Notes: generated by a model not told the origin, from the sequence alone. Positions 35,424 to 43,962 are shown, counted from the first letter of the stretch. The stretch: DNA of 64,000 bases from Candidatus Acidiferrum typicum (GCA_002478115.1 DLMH01000170.1:10948-74947), one strand, 5' to 3'. Numbers and translations: made by a program.

Positions 35424-35703
35424 TGTCGGTTTCTATATTGAGCAGGCCATATTCCAGGAGACGGCTCAATAGTTCGGTGAGATGGGTGCGCAAAAGTTCG
35501 GGACCCACCTCGAATTCTTCCAGGAGCCTGGCGTAAGCCGCGTCCACGCTGGGAGAGGTCGTAACTAGCTCCCACATGCGCGTTCCCGTAGTGTCCAAGC
35601 CGAAATACTTTTCCGTTTCCAGGTTCAGCAAAACGGATTCTCCGTCGAGATGCCGCACGAGCACGTGCTTGGGAACGACCACGCGGTTGGCAAATTGCAT
35701 CAT
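35398..35703 (-). CDS. PqqD-like RiPP recognition element (lasso B1)
   Basis: A 101-residue PqqD-family protein. It binds leader peptides through a winged-helix fold. The family pattern is seen in LVRHLDGESVLLNLETEKYFGLDTTGTRMWELV (residues 15-47, cited for location) and in the C-terminal helix LLSRLLEYGLL. In lasso clusters such a protein recognises the leader YxxP region and delivers it to B2 and C. The first ATG (35703) is nine bases after AGGAG; a second ATG is adjacent. First gene of the minus-strand operon. Confidence 0.88.
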   Translation of the reverse strand: MMQFANRVVVPKHVLVRHLDGESVLLNLETEKYFGLDTTGTRMWELVTTSPSVDAAYARLLEEFEVGPELLRTHLTELLSRLLEYGLLNIETDNVGTIPAV

Positions 35704-35775
35704 GCGGCGCTTCTCCTGCCCCAGCGTGCCCGGGGGGACAGCGGGGCGATTCGGGCTCGATGTAAGTGCTCCGCG

Positions 35776-35803
35776 AGTATCTTACCGGGGAATGGCTTTG
35801 CAA
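35776..35803 (-). promoter_or_regulatory. Likely promoter of the lasso-peptide operon
   Basis: On the minus strand TTGCAA (35803-35798) and GATACT (35781-35776) are 16 bp apart. The transcript would have about 65 nt before the B1 ATG. Confidence 0.45.
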
Positions 35804-35839
35804 GCCACGCGCGTTGCGGCAAAGACGGCCTGCGGCGGA

Positions 35840-35868
35840 TTGTCTAATTGCGGCAGACAGGTTATAAA
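35840..35868 (+). promoter_or_regulatory. Promoter of the ABC-transporter pair, probably leaderless
   Basis: TTGTCT (35840-35845) and TATAAA (35863-35868) are exactly 17 bp apart. Transcription would start at or beside the GTG at 35876. It diverges from the lasso operon promoter about 40 bp away. Confidence 0.6.
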
Positions 35869-35875
35869 ATCAAGC

Positions 35876-36694
35876 GTGTCTACCCCTGCCATCGTAATTG
35901 ATTCACTTGAGAAGTGGTTTCCGCCGGCGTACAGCGGGTGGCGCGCGTTTCTGCAGCCGTTTGCAGCGCCCAGTTCCCCGGCGCTGCGCGGCATTTCGTT
36001 GGAGGTGGCAGAAGGCGAGGCGGTTGCCCTGCTCGGTGCGAACGGCGCAGGGAAAACGACGCTGCTGCGGGTCCTGGCGACTCTGCTGCTCCCGACGCGT
36101 GGACGTGCGCAGATCGCCGGCCATGACGCGGTGAGCGACCCGGCCGCGGTGCGCCGCCAACTCGGCTACCATGCGGGCAGAGACTTGGGGTTTTACTCGC
36201 GTCTGACGGGACGACAGAACCTGCGTTTCTTCGGGCGGCTCAACCATCTTACCGACGCCACCATCGAGGGGCGCACGCGGGCACTTGGCGAGCGGTTTCA
36301 GTTGGGCGAAGCGCTGGACCGCCAGACGCGTTCGCTCTCTTCCGGCACGATCCAGCGGCTCAGCCTATTGCGCGCGCTTCTTCATCAACCCAAAGTTCTG
36401 CTGCTCGACGAACCCACGCGCAGCCTGGATGCCATTGCCGCGTCGGAGTTCCGCCGTTTCCTGAAGACTGAAGTCCTCGCCGGACACGGCACTTCTCTTC
36501 TTTTCGCCTCGCACTCCCTGCCGGAAATCGAACTCCTCGCGGATCGCGTGGCGATCCTGCAAGAGGGCGCACTCCTTGCGTTTGACACGCCCGCTGGGCT
36601 CAAGGCGAAGGCGGGGGCGTTTTCCCTGGAGCAGGTTTTCTTCCGGCTTACCGGGCGCCCCGTACCTCCCGATGCGGAGGCCCGCCCCACATGA
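35876..36694 (+). CDS. ABC transporter ATP-binding protein (CcmA/NodI type)
   Basis: A 272-residue ATPase subunit. Walker A is LLGANGAGKTTLLRVL, the signature is LSSGTIQRLSLLRALL (LSSGT for LSGGQ), Walker B is KVLLLDEPTRSLD, and the switch His is in ASHS. The GTG at 35876 is chosen because upstream sequence belongs to the divergent promoter region. The stop overlaps the permease ATG. Being divergent from the lasso operon with a short shared spacer, it is the best candidate for export of, or immunity to, the peptide, although it lacks the permease-peptidase fusion of some bacteriocin exporters. Confidence 0.9.
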   Translation: MSTPAIVIDSLEKWFPPAYSGWRAFLQPFAAPSSPALRGISLEVAEGEAVALLGANGAGKTTLLRVLATLLLPTRGRAQIAGHDAVSDPAAVRRQLGYHAGRDLGFYSRLTGRQNLRFFGRLNHLTDATIEGRTRALGERFQLGEALDRQTRSLSSGTIQRLSLLRALLHQPKVLLLDEPTRSLDAIAASEFRRFLKTEVLAGHGTSLLFASHSLPEIELLADRVAILQEGALLAFDTPAGLKAKAGAFSLEQVFFRLTGRPVPPDAEARPT

Positions 36695-37506
36695 TGCGCA
36701 CCCTTCGTGATCTGTTTCTCTTTTTTCAACGCGACCTGCGGATCGCCGGCACCTACCGGAGCCCGTTTGTTTTGGAGGCGATCGAAGCGCTGTTTGGCGT
36801 GGCGATGTTTTACTATGTGGCGCGCTTTGTGGATTCGCCGGAGTTGCGCCAAGCGCTGCCGCAGGGCAACACATATTTCGCTTACTCACTGGTGGGATTC
36901 GTGTTTTTCGATTATCTCAATGCGGCGCTGGACAGCTTCGATCGCAGCCTGCTGGAAGCGCGGGATACGGGGACACTGGAGCCACTTCTGGTTACGCAGG
37001 TCTCCCTGCCGGTAATTCTGGCAGGGTCCGCGGTTTATCCCTTCGCGGCCACGACGTTACGCATCGCCGTTTATCTCGGCTGGGGCGCGGCCCTTTTCCA
37101 TTTTCCGCTGGGAAACGCAAACTGGATTGGGGTGATTGCGGTGTTGCTCGCAACGCTGCTGGCTTTTTCTGGTTTGGGGATTCTCTCCGCAGCCTATCTG
37201 CTGCTCTTCAAACGCGGAAATCCCGCGAAGTGGTTTCTTCTGGGAATCTCCAGCGTGGTGGGTGGCATGCTTTTCCCCGTCAGCATCCTTCCTGGCTGGC
37301 TGCAATTCATTGCCAGGATAAATCCCATCACGTATGCGCTGGAAGCCATGCGCGCCGTTCTGTTGGGTGGCGCAAGCCTGTTGGCGATCGGCAGGCCACT
37401 GCTCGTGCTCCTCGTGTTCGGGGCCATCTTGCTACCCGCTTCCATGGCTGCCTTTGCATGGACACTCCGCCGGACGAAGACCACGGGCACGCTGACGCAC
37501 AGTTGA
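36691..37506 (+). CDS. ABC-2 type transporter permease
   Basis: A 271-residue membrane protein with six predicted helices (for example GVAMFYYVARFV, AYSLVGFVFFDYL, VIAVLLATLLAFSGLGILSAAYLLLF, FLLGISSVVGGMLFPVSILPGWL and PLLVLLVFGAILLPASMAAFAWTL). Its typical P-x-x-LP loop comes before INPITYALEAMRAVLLGG, a signature of ABC-2 exporters. It is coupled to the ATPase gene by ATGA. Substrate is inferred from context only; the pair could export the lasso peptide or be an unrelated drug/polysaccharide exporter. A bidirectional terminator follows. Confidence 0.88.
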   Translation: MMRTLRDLFLFFQRDLRIAGTYRSPFVLEAIEALFGVAMFYYVARFVDSPELRQALPQGNTYFAYSLVGFVFFDYLNAALDSFDRSLLEARDTGTLEPLLVTQVSLPVILAGSAVYPFAATTLRIAVYLGWGAALFHFPLGNANWIGVIAVLLATLLAFSGLGILSAAYLLLFKRGNPAKWFLLGISSVVGGMLFPVSILPGWLQFIARINPITYALEAMRAVLLGGASLLAIGRPLLVLLVFGAILLPASMAAFAWTLRRTKTTGTLTHS

Positions 37507-37634
37507 GCTCTGAGCCAAACAAGATGGCGCGGGACAATCCAGGAGAGGGCTTTCTCCTTCCCTGCTGTGGGATCGTGAGGCAACATTTCGGGGATTCGTT
37601 GCGCTTCCGGTCGAAGGCGACCACAAAGACAAAA

Positions 37635-37668
37635 CCGGCTCTGCAAGGGCAGAGCCGGCCTTTCTTTC
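37635..37668. terminator. Bidirectional intrinsic terminator
   Basis: CCGGCTCTGC (37635-37644) and GCAGAGCCGG (37649-37658) form a perfect 10-bp stem with an AAGG loop. T-rich tracts flank it on both strands (CCTTTCTTT on plus, TTTTGTCTTT on minus). It serves the ABC pair and the convergent TPR gene. Confidence 0.85.
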
Positions 37669-37686
37669 TAGATCGAGATCACGGAA

Positions 37687-38832
37687 TTACGGCTTCTTTT
37701 TCTTTCCGCCGACCTTGGTTTCGATACCACCGGTGAGCTGGTTCACCTGCTCCAGCCCCTCCTTTGCCTGCTTGCCCCAGGTCCCATTGGGGTCGAGTTC
37801 AAGAGCCTTCTGGTAGGCCTCCACGGTTCCGGGCTTCAGCGTGACTTCCACCTTGTCGCCGACTTGCTTGTAATCGGCAGAGGCAACCAGGCAGGCGCCC
37901 AGAAGATACCAGGACTGCGCATTCTTGGGATCGATTTCGGTGGCCTTCTTGAGGGGTTCGACGCCTTCCTGCATACGGTTCGACTGATACAAGCTGATTC
38001 CGAAATTGCGCCACGCGAAGCCGGCGTTCGGGGGATCGAGCTCAGCACTCTTGGTGTAGGCGGTGCGCGCATCGTCGATTTTGCCGGCGCGCGCGAGCAC
38101 GTTGCCGAGATTATTGTAGTAACTCGCGTTATCGGGCTTCAAGGTGACGGCCTGCTGGTAGGCGTTGATGGCATCATCATTTCGCCCCGCCAGATCGTAG
38201 GCTTCGCCCATGCGCGCCCAGAAGAGATGATGATTGGGATCCTTTTCCGGAGCTACTTTATTGGCCTCCTGAAGCTCGGCGATCGCTTTGTCGCCGAGAT
38301 CCATGATTTTCTGCTTGGCCTGGTCCCGCTGATCGGCGGGAACCTTGGCAAGCTCTCCCTTTAGGGCGCGTTCCTGATCGAGGAAGGCGAGGCCGTTGTT
38401 AAAGTGTTCCTTCATACCGACGGTTTTTTGCTGATCTTCCTGGCCCCTCTTGAAAGCGGCGGCAGCCTCGGGATTCTGCTTCTCGAGGATGTCCTTAAAA
38501 TTCAAATTAACGTCGGTGGGGCCGGCGGCCTGAGCGGAAGCCTGCACTTCAAAGGGCTGTTGCAACTGGAGAGGGTGGAAGCTGACCGTGTATTTCCCTG
38601 GCCTGAGGTTAACGAAGAGGAATCTGCCGGTTGCGTCAGTCTTTGTTTGCTGCGTGGTGCCCTGTTCACCCTTGAGATCGATGGGCAAGCCAGCAAAGGG
38701 CTTGCCATCAAAGTCCAACACTGTTCCCTGAATCTTTCCGTCGAATTGTGCGGTCGCCCGCGGTGCAAAGAAACTGATGAGCGCAAGCGTCAACAGAGCG
38801 GCGAGCGCGAACGCCTTCACTGATTTCAACAT
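37687..38832 (-). CDS. Secreted TPR protein with carboxypeptidase-regulatory-like domain
   Basis: A 381-residue exported protein. The signal peptide is VKAFALAALLTLALISFFAPRATAQ. A beta-sandwich of carboxypeptidase-regulatory/CnaB type follows (IQGTVLDFDGKPFAGLPIDLKGE ... TDATGRFLFVNLRPGKYTVSF). Then come tetratricopeptide repeats (AINAYQQAVTLKPDNASYYNNLGNVLARAGKIDDARTAYTKSAELDP region, residues 210-350). A Lys-rich end KVGGKKKKP closes it. The ATG at 38832 has GGAGAG upstream; the frame is open for another 69 codons but they do not look coding. TPR proteins scaffold complexes in the periplasm; partner unknown. Confidence 0.85.
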   Translation of the reverse strand: MLKSVKAFALAALLTLALISFFAPRATAQFDGKIQGTVLDFDGKPFAGLPIDLKGEQGTTQQTKTDATGRFLFVNLRPGKYTVSFHPLQLQQPFEVQASAQAAGPTDVNLNFKDILEKQNPEAAAAFKRGQEDQQKTVGMKEHFNNGLAFLDQERALKGELAKVPADQRDQAKQKIMDLGDKAIAELQEANKVAPEKDPNHHLFWARMGEAYDLAGRNDDAINAYQQAVTLKPDNASYYNNLGNVLARAGKIDDARTAYTKSAELDPPNAGFAWRNFGISLYQSNRMQEGVEPLKKATEIDPKNAQSWYLLGACLVASADYKQVGDKVEVTLKPGTVEAYQKALELDPNGTWGKQAKEGLEQVNQLTGGIETKVGGKKKKP

Positions 38833-38938
38833 GCTCCACTCTCCTTTTGTCTTTGAGGAGCGCCAGCCTCGGTTCTCCGGCCGGTTTCCCCTATTATCAC
38901 TCATCTGCGGCCGATTCCAATGACCAACGTCACATTCC

Positions 38939-39655
38939 TCATGGTTTTGCCGTAGCCACACCACGGTAGGGGATGGGGTCGGGGACGCCCGCTTCCGCGA
39001 AGGCGCGTAGCCGCAGCAGGCAGCTGTCACAGGCGCCACAAGCCAGCTCTTCCGCCTGGTAGCAGGACCACGTCAGATGGAGCGGGGCTCCCAAAGCCAA
39101 ACCGCGGCGGATGATCTCACTTTTCTTCATGCCAATCACCGGCGTGACCATCTCAATGTGCGTTTCAGGGCGCGTGCCCACGCGAATCAAGTCCTGAAAC
39201 ACGCGGTAGTATTCCGGCCGGCAATCGGGATAGCCGGAGCTGTCTTCGGCGACCGCACCGATGTAAATGGCCTGGGCGCCGATAGCCTCCGCCCAGCTCA
39301 CCGCAACGCTCAGAAAATGGGCATTGCGAAAAGGCACGTATGTAACGGGAATCTCGCTTCCACCCGGTCCGGATGCGCCCAATTCATTCTCCGGAACGGC
39401 AATCTGCTGATCTGTTAAAGCGGAGCCGCCGATAGCGCGGAAATGATCCAATTGGACGATGAGCCTTTCGCTCATGCCATAGAAGCTGGCAATTTCCTCG
39501 AAGGCGCGCCGCTCGCGTTTTTGTGTCCTTTGTCCGTAGCCGGCATGCAGCAAGGCGACATTACCGGGGCCATGCCGCTCCCGGGCGATGGCCGTGCAGA
39601 CACACGAATCCATGCCACCGCTCAGCAGCACTACGGACTTGACGCGCTTCGTCAT
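38939..39655 (-). CDS. queC: 7-cyano-7-deazaguanine synthase QueC
   Basis: ATP-dependent enzyme that converts 7-carboxy-7-deazaguanine to preQ0 in queuosine/7-deazaguanine synthesis. The 238-residue product has the PP-loop VVLLSGGMDSCV near the start and the zinc-binding CxxCxxC region SCYQAEELACGACDSCLLR near the end. The ATG giving MTKRVKSVVLL is preferred; an upstream ATG at 39688 overlaps the queE end. It lies in one direction with queE, a small membrane protein and queD. Confidence 0.95.
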   Translation of the reverse strand: MTKRVKSVVLLSGGMDSCVCTAIARERHGPGNVALLHAGYGQRTQKRERRAFEEIASFYGMSERLIVQLDHFRAIGGSALTDQQIAVPENELGASGPGGSEIPVTYVPFRNAHFLSVAVSWAEAIGAQAIYIGAVAEDSSGYPDCRPEYYRVFQDLIRVGTRPETHIEMVTPVIGMKKSEIIRRGLALGAPLHLTWSCYQAEELACGACDSCLLRLRAFAEAGVPDPIPYRGVATAKP

Positions 39656-39680
39656 CCCCTCACCCGCATATGCATTTCTG

Positions 39681-40367
39681 TCAAACACCCCGCATGGCCG
39701 GGTCCCAGACGATTTTGTGCAACTGCAAACCCAAGCGCACGCCCAAGCCGTCTGCCAGAATCCATTCGACGAGTTGCCGTGGCGGCAAGCCCTGCCACTT
39801 TCCCAGCGGGTCTTCGTTCACCGGAGAAAATACCACTTGATTGACGCGCTCGGTGAGCCGGTGGGCACGGGTGAACTCGCGTGCAAACTCATAATCCCGG
39901 CGGCTGGAAATCACAAACTTTACCTCGTCCTTGGCATCCAATTCTGCAAGGTTGCGCGAATCGAAAGTGTCGGGCTCGCCGGAATCCGGGCATTTTACGT
40001 CGACGATCTTGATGACATCCTTGGGCAGGCGGCCCACGAAGCGCTCACCGCTGGTTTCGATCATGACCTCGTATCCCGCGGTGAGAAGACCTTCTGCCAA
40101 AGGATAGATTTCCTCCTGGAGCAGCGGCTCGCCACCAGTAAGCTCCACGAGGGGCACGGAGGCTTTCCCGGTGCCGGCGCGCCCGCTGAGGGCGTCAACG
40201 CGCGCCAGGACTTCGTCCACGGTCATTTTTTGGCCGCCGTGAAAGGCGTAGGCCGTGTCACACCAGATGCACCGCAGATTGCATCCCGTGAGGCGGACGA
40301 AGATGCATGGAAGGCCGGCGCGGGTTCCTTCGCCTTGAATCGATTTGAAGGTTTCGGTGATCTGCAT
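39681..40367 (-). CDS. queE: 7-carboxy-7-deazaguanine synthase QueE
   Basis: Radical-SAM enzyme that contracts the ring of 6-carboxytetrahydropterin. The 228-residue product has ETFKSIQGEGTRAGLPCIFVRLTGCNLRCIWCDTAY in its first 40 residues, containing the CxxxCxxC cluster-binding motif, and the GGEP motif in VELTGGEPLLQ. It is complete. Together with QueD and QueC it makes preQ0; folE and queF/tgt are not in the window. Confidence 0.95.
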   Translation of the reverse strand: MQITETFKSIQGEGTRAGLPCIFVRLTGCNLRCIWCDTAYAFHGGQKMTVDEVLARVDALSGRAGTGKASVPLVELTGGEPLLQEEIYPLAEGLLTAGYEVMIETSGERFVGRLPKDVIKIVDVKCPDSGEPDTFDSRNLAELDAKDEVKFVISSRRDYEFAREFTRAHRLTERVNQVVFSPVNEDPLGKWQGLPPRQLVEWILADGLGVRLGLQLHKIVWDPAMRGV

Positions 40368-40395
40368 AAAACGCTAAAAACTGGATGCGGGAACG

Positions 40396-40584
40396 CTACT
40401 GGCCGGCGGTTTTGGCCTTCTTTCCCGAACGCTTCGAAAGCCAGTAGATGCCGCCAAAGAAAAGCACCATGGCCACGAGCAAGCGCGGGTAACCGGGGGC
40501 AATGCCCATCAGGCGAAGGACGAAAACGTAGCCTGCGGCCACGAGCAGAGCGGGAATCAGAATAATGAAAAGCGAGCGATTCAT
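40396..40584 (-). CDS. Small two-helix membrane protein in the que cluster
   Basis: A 62-residue protein with two hydrophobic helices (LFIILIPALLVAAGYVFVL and LLVAMVLFFGGIYWL) and a basic tail (SKRSGKKAKTAG). It sits between queE and queD in the same direction with short spacers (28 and 24 bases), so it is probably expressed with them. No family recognised; a link to queuosine transport is speculative. Confidence 0.6.
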   Translation of the reverse strand: MNRSLFIILIPALLVAAGYVFVLRLMGIAPGYPRLLVAMVLFFGGIYWLSKRSGKKAKTAGQ

Positions 40585-40608
40585 GGTTTCCCCTGACTTC
40601 CGCCTGCT

Positions 40609-40989
40609 TCAGGTCCCCGGACGATAGCGCGCACTGGCCGTTTCTGTCTCCCAGATGACAATGTCGGTCACCCGCGCGCCGCCCGGCAATCCCGTCAGTT
40701 GGCCGGTAACTTCCTCATAGAAGTACTTCGCCATATTCTCCGCCGTGGGATTCACGGTTGTGAAAGGCTCCAGATCATTGATGAACTGATGATCCAACCG
40801 GTGGATGACATTGCGGATGACGCGCTTGAGTTCGGTGAAATCGATAAGCAGGCCGATGGAGTCGAGCTGCGGCCCCTCCAGGGTGAGCTGCACGCGATAA
40901 TTGTGCCCGTGGACGTTTTCGCACTTCCCTTTATAGCCCCGCAGGGCGTGCCCGGCGGAAAATGTCTCTTCCACGCTGACTTCAAACAT
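40609..40989 (-). CDS. queD: 6-carboxytetrahydropterin synthase QueD
   Basis: Pterin-forming enzyme that converts dihydroneopterin triphosphate to 6-carboxy-5,6,7,8-tetrahydropterin. The 126-residue product has the zinc ligands in FSAGHAL and NVHGHNYRV. The catalytic region is LIDFTELKRVIRNVIHRLDHQFIND, and PTAENMAKYFYEEV contains the Glu that holds the pterin. Complete and co-directional with queE and queC. A eukaryotic-like 6-pyruvoyl-tetrahydropterin synthase function is less likely in this context. Confidence 0.93.
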   Translation of the reverse strand: MFEVSVEETFSAGHALRGYKGKCENVHGHNYRVQLTLEGPQLDSIGLLIDFTELKRVIRNVIHRLDHQFINDLEPFTTVNPTAENMAKYFYEEVTGQLTGLPGGARVTDIVIWETETASARYRPGT

Positions 40990-41032
40990 TTGTTTGCTTT
41001 CTTCCCCTTGCGTCGAAACGCCCGACCTGTTT

Positions 41033-43255
41033 TCAGCCTGCTTCCTTGAAGGCTCTGCGTCTGTGGGTTGGGCTTGCCGCGGATAGAAATCGCCCGACCT
41101 CCGTCAAATCGTGGGTCCTATGGTAGCGCGGCAGCGACTCCAAGAAAATTTTACCATAGGGCATACGTTGGATGCGGGTGTCCAGGAGGGCCAGGACGCC
41201 GCGGTCGGTTTTGGAGCGAATGAGCCTGCCAAAACCCTGTTTCAGGGCAAGAACGGCCTGGGGTACCTGGAATTCCGCAAAGGGGTTGCGCCCGTCCTCC
41301 TGTAAGGCCCTGACGCGGGCGGCCACGATGGGGTCGCTGGGGACCGCGAAGGGCAAACGGTCAACAATGACGCAGGAAAGTTGATCGCCGGGCACATCCA
41401 CGCCTTGCCAGAAGCTGGAGGTGGCGAAGAGGACTGTATTCGCGGTGTTCTTGAAGCGTTCGAGAAGCACAGAGCGCGGGGCCGTTCCTTGCAGGAGCAG
41501 GGGGAAGTCGAGCCGGTCGCGGACCCGCTCGAACAGATCGTTCATCTGGGCATAGCTGGTAAACAGACAGAAGGCGCGGCCCTGGCTGAGTTCCAGCAAC
41601 GCCACAATTTCGTCCGCAGCCTTGGGCGCAAAGCCCGGGTCGCGCACGTCAGGCATTTTCTGCGGGAGATAGAGGAGCGCCTGCTCTTCGTAGTGAAATT
41701 CAGGGGGGAGGCCGCTTTCCTTGACGTGGTCCAGGCCGAGGCGCTGGCGGATGAACTCGAAGCGGCCGCCGACGGTGAGTGTCGCTGAAGTGAGAATGAC
41801 CGTGTCGAAGGCTTCAAAGAGGCGCTCCCGCAAGATCTGGCTGACGTCAATCGGGGTGGCCGCAAGGAACACGCCCTTGTTCCTGCGCTCAAACCAGTAA
41901 ACGTAATTCTTCTCGTTGGACTCGAAAAGAAACGCCAGCTCCTGGCGTGTTTCAAAGCTGCGGCGGGCGATGCGCAGCAGCTCTTCGGGTTTCTGGGTGA
42001 GGGCGGCGAATTCCGTCTCCATGCCCTTCAAGGAGTTGACCAGCGCGTCGTAGGCTTCGCGGTTCTGCTCGAGGAAAACTTCGCGCTCGTGCCGTGAAAA
42101 GGAAAAACGGCCATCGCGTGGTGGAAACGCGTCAAAGAAACTGCGGCTCCTTTCCCGGATGCGCTGGGTGCGGCGAAGGAGCGTGGGAGTTCCCTGGTGC
42201 GTCAAGCGCATGGCGTGATCGGCATCGCGCGCAAGCTCTTCGAAGCGGAAATTGGAAATCTGCTGGCCAAAGTAGTCGCTGGCGACGTCTTCCATTTCGT
42301 GGGCTTCGTCAAACACGACGGCGGAATATTCCGGAAGGATGCTGCCGAAATCATCCTTTTTCAGGGCCAGATCGGCGAAAAAGAGGTGGTGGTTGACGAT
42401 GATCAGGTCCGCATCTTTGGCGCGCTGGTGCATGGCGGTCAGGAAACACTGCTGAAATTCGGGGCACTTCTGGCCGGTGCAGGTGTCGCGCCGCGCGTCA
42501 AGGCGCGTCCACAGCTCGGAGTCGTCCGGCAAAAAGGTGAGTTCCGCGCGGTCGCCGGATTCCGTCAGGCGGGCCCAGTCCTTGATCTGCCGGAAAGCGT
42601 CCACTTCCTCCATACCGCGCAAAACCGGTTGGTCGGCCAGGGCATGCATTTTTGCGAGGCACAGAAAATTGGACCGGCCCTTCATCACCGCAACTTTGAG
42701 TTGGGGAGCAAAGTGCTTTTGCAGGAAAGGAACGTCCTTCTGATAGAGCTGCTCCTGTAGCGATTTCGTGGCCGTGGAGATAACCACGCGGCGGCCGCTG
42801 CAGATTGCCGGGAGTAGATAGGCCAGGGTCTTTCCGGTGCCGGTGCCTGCTTCCAGGATGGCGTGGTGGTGGTTCTCGAAGGCATCGTGCACCGCTTCCG
42901 CCATTTGCAGTTGGCCAGGGCGATGTTCGTAGCCGCCGATCATGCTCTTCTCGAGGAAGCCGCCGGGGCCGAAGATCGCGGCCATGGTGGGTTGTGCGCC
43001 GTGCTCCTGCTGCTGCGTGGAGGGAGCTGCTGAATCACGGTCCGCTAGTGGAGGAGTAACTTCACCGCGTTGCGGGACCGGACGGCCTTCGACGTCGTGC
43101 GCGCGCATCTCTTCTTCGAGCGGTGCATAGACGCGCTCGGCAACCGCTTCATTGCGTTTTTTGCTGGACTGCTGGAGATCCGATTTGGATGTGCGTTTTG
43201 CCAGAGAGCCTGCCCAATCCCGGGGAATCACGGCCTGAATTTGTAACGATAGCAT
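41033..43255 (-). CDS. dinG: DinG/XPD-like ATP-dependent DNA helicase
   Basis: Superfamily 2, iron-sulfur helicase of about 740 residues. Walker A is LEAGTGTGKTLAYLLP, the DEAH box is VVFDEAHEMEDV, and the 4Fe-4S ligands are Cys in NFLCLAKM and CTGQKCPEFQQC. C-terminal motifs include VILTSATLT, ATSSFWQGVDVPGDQLSCVIVDRLPF and QGFGRLIRS. DinG unwinds R-loops and G-quadruplex-like structures. The start is uncertain: family similarity begins at MAAIFGPGGFLEKSM (ATG at 42985), and the 90 residues before it (ATG at 43255) are low-complexity with no clear ribosome-binding site. Divergent from a secreted-protein gene. Confidence 0.88.
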   Translation of the reverse strand: MLSLQIQAVIPRDWAGSLAKRTSKSDLQQSSKKRNEAVAERVYAPLEEEMRAHDVEGRPVPQRGEVTPPLADRDSAAPSTQQQEHGAQPTMAAIFGPGGFLEKSMIGGYEHRPGQLQMAEAVHDAFENHHHAILEAGTGTGKTLAYLLPAICSGRRVVISTATKSLQEQLYQKDVPFLQKHFAPQLKVAVMKGRSNFLCLAKMHALADQPVLRGMEEVDAFRQIKDWARLTESGDRAELTFLPDDSELWTRLDARRDTCTGQKCPEFQQCFLTAMHQRAKDADLIIVNHHLFFADLALKKDDFGSILPEYSAVVFDEAHEMEDVASDYFGQQISNFRFEELARDADHAMRLTHQGTPTLLRRTQRIRERSRSFFDAFPPRDGRFSFSRHEREVFLEQNREAYDALVNSLKGMETEFAALTQKPEELLRIARRSFETRQELAFLFESNEKNYVYWFERRNKGVFLAATPIDVSQILRERLFEAFDTVILTSATLTVGGRFEFIRQRLGLDHVKESGLPPEFHYEEQALLYLPQKMPDVRDPGFAPKAADEIVALLELSQGRAFCLFTSYAQMNDLFERVRDRLDFPLLLQGTAPRSVLLERFKNTANTVLFATSSFWQGVDVPGDQLSCVIVDRLPFAVPSDPIVAARVRALQEDGRNPFAEFQVPQAVLALKQGFGRLIRSKTDRGVLALLDTRIQRMPYGKIFLESLPRYHRTHDLTEVGRFLSAASPTHRRRAFKEAG

Positions 43256-43347
43256 AACCCGCGCGGCTGTTCTCGTGGCGACGCGACGCGCTATACCGGC
43301 GCGTTGTAACCGATTGCGTCTCCTATACGTCAAGATAATAGGTATAT

Positions 43348-43962
43348 ATGCGCCAGATTCGTTCTCAACGCGGGAAGGAATTGCTCAAAATCCTAGCCAT
43401 CGTTCTGGGGGTGCTCTTGGCAATGCCTGCGGGTGCGTACGACTTCCCGCTCACCTCGAGCGCCATTCGCGATGCGTACTTTCTGGGGGCCCGCCAAGGA
43501 GGGCTCACTCCCCAATTTCTTGCTCGGTATTCGCACCGGGTCTCGGACCTCCACGAGAGAAGCTGCATTTCTGAAATCAGGCTCGAAACACCTTTCTTGC
43601 AGGTGGCGGATTACACCAGCAAGGTCCCCAATTACAGCTCGCAGGATGCCGTGAAAGATTTTCGTGACAAGCCGCTGAATTTTCGCATTTTTTTGAATAT
43701 TTGCTACATGAGCGAGGCACCGCCGCCAAACACGGTCAGAATCAAAGTCGTTCAGAATAAAAAAGAAATTGTGCCTCTAACCGACACGCGTTCCGCTTAT
43801 GCCGAGCCTCTCAACGAATACGGCTTCTTACCTCCCAATGGGGAGAAGGCACAACTGGAAATCGACGCGCAAAAGGTGGATTCCTCTACGTTTACCATCC
43901 AGATTGATACGCCGGACGGCCAGCACGCCGAATGTATGTTTGATATGCAAGCGCTCCGCTAG
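43348..43962 (+). CDS. Secreted protein of unknown function
   Basis: A 204-residue protein with a signal peptide (LLKILAIVLGVLLAMPAGAYD). The mature part (about 175 residues) has two Cys pairs' worth of residues (SCISEI, ICYMSEA, AECMF), suggesting a disulfide-stabilised, beta-rich domain. No family recognised. The ATG at 43348 lies in ATATATG with no ribosome-binding site. GATAAT (43334-43339) only nine bases upstream suggests a leaderless or near-leaderless message, though no good -35 box is spaced correctly. Confidence 0.6.
   Translation: MRQIRSQRGKELLKILAIVLGVLLAMPAGAYDFPLTSSAIRDAYFLGARQGGLTPQFLARYSHRVSDLHERSCISEIRLETPFLQVADYTSKVPNYSSQDAVKDFRDKPLNFRIFLNICYMSEAPPPNTVRIKVVQNKKEIVPLTDTRSAYAEPLNEYGFLPPNGEKAQLEIDAQKVDSSTFTIQIDTPDGQHAECMFDMQALR

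Noticed and set aside
35704..35875. Precursor peptide in the divergent promoter region
   Set aside because: No short frame with a leader-like motif on either strand; the stretch is explained by two promoters.
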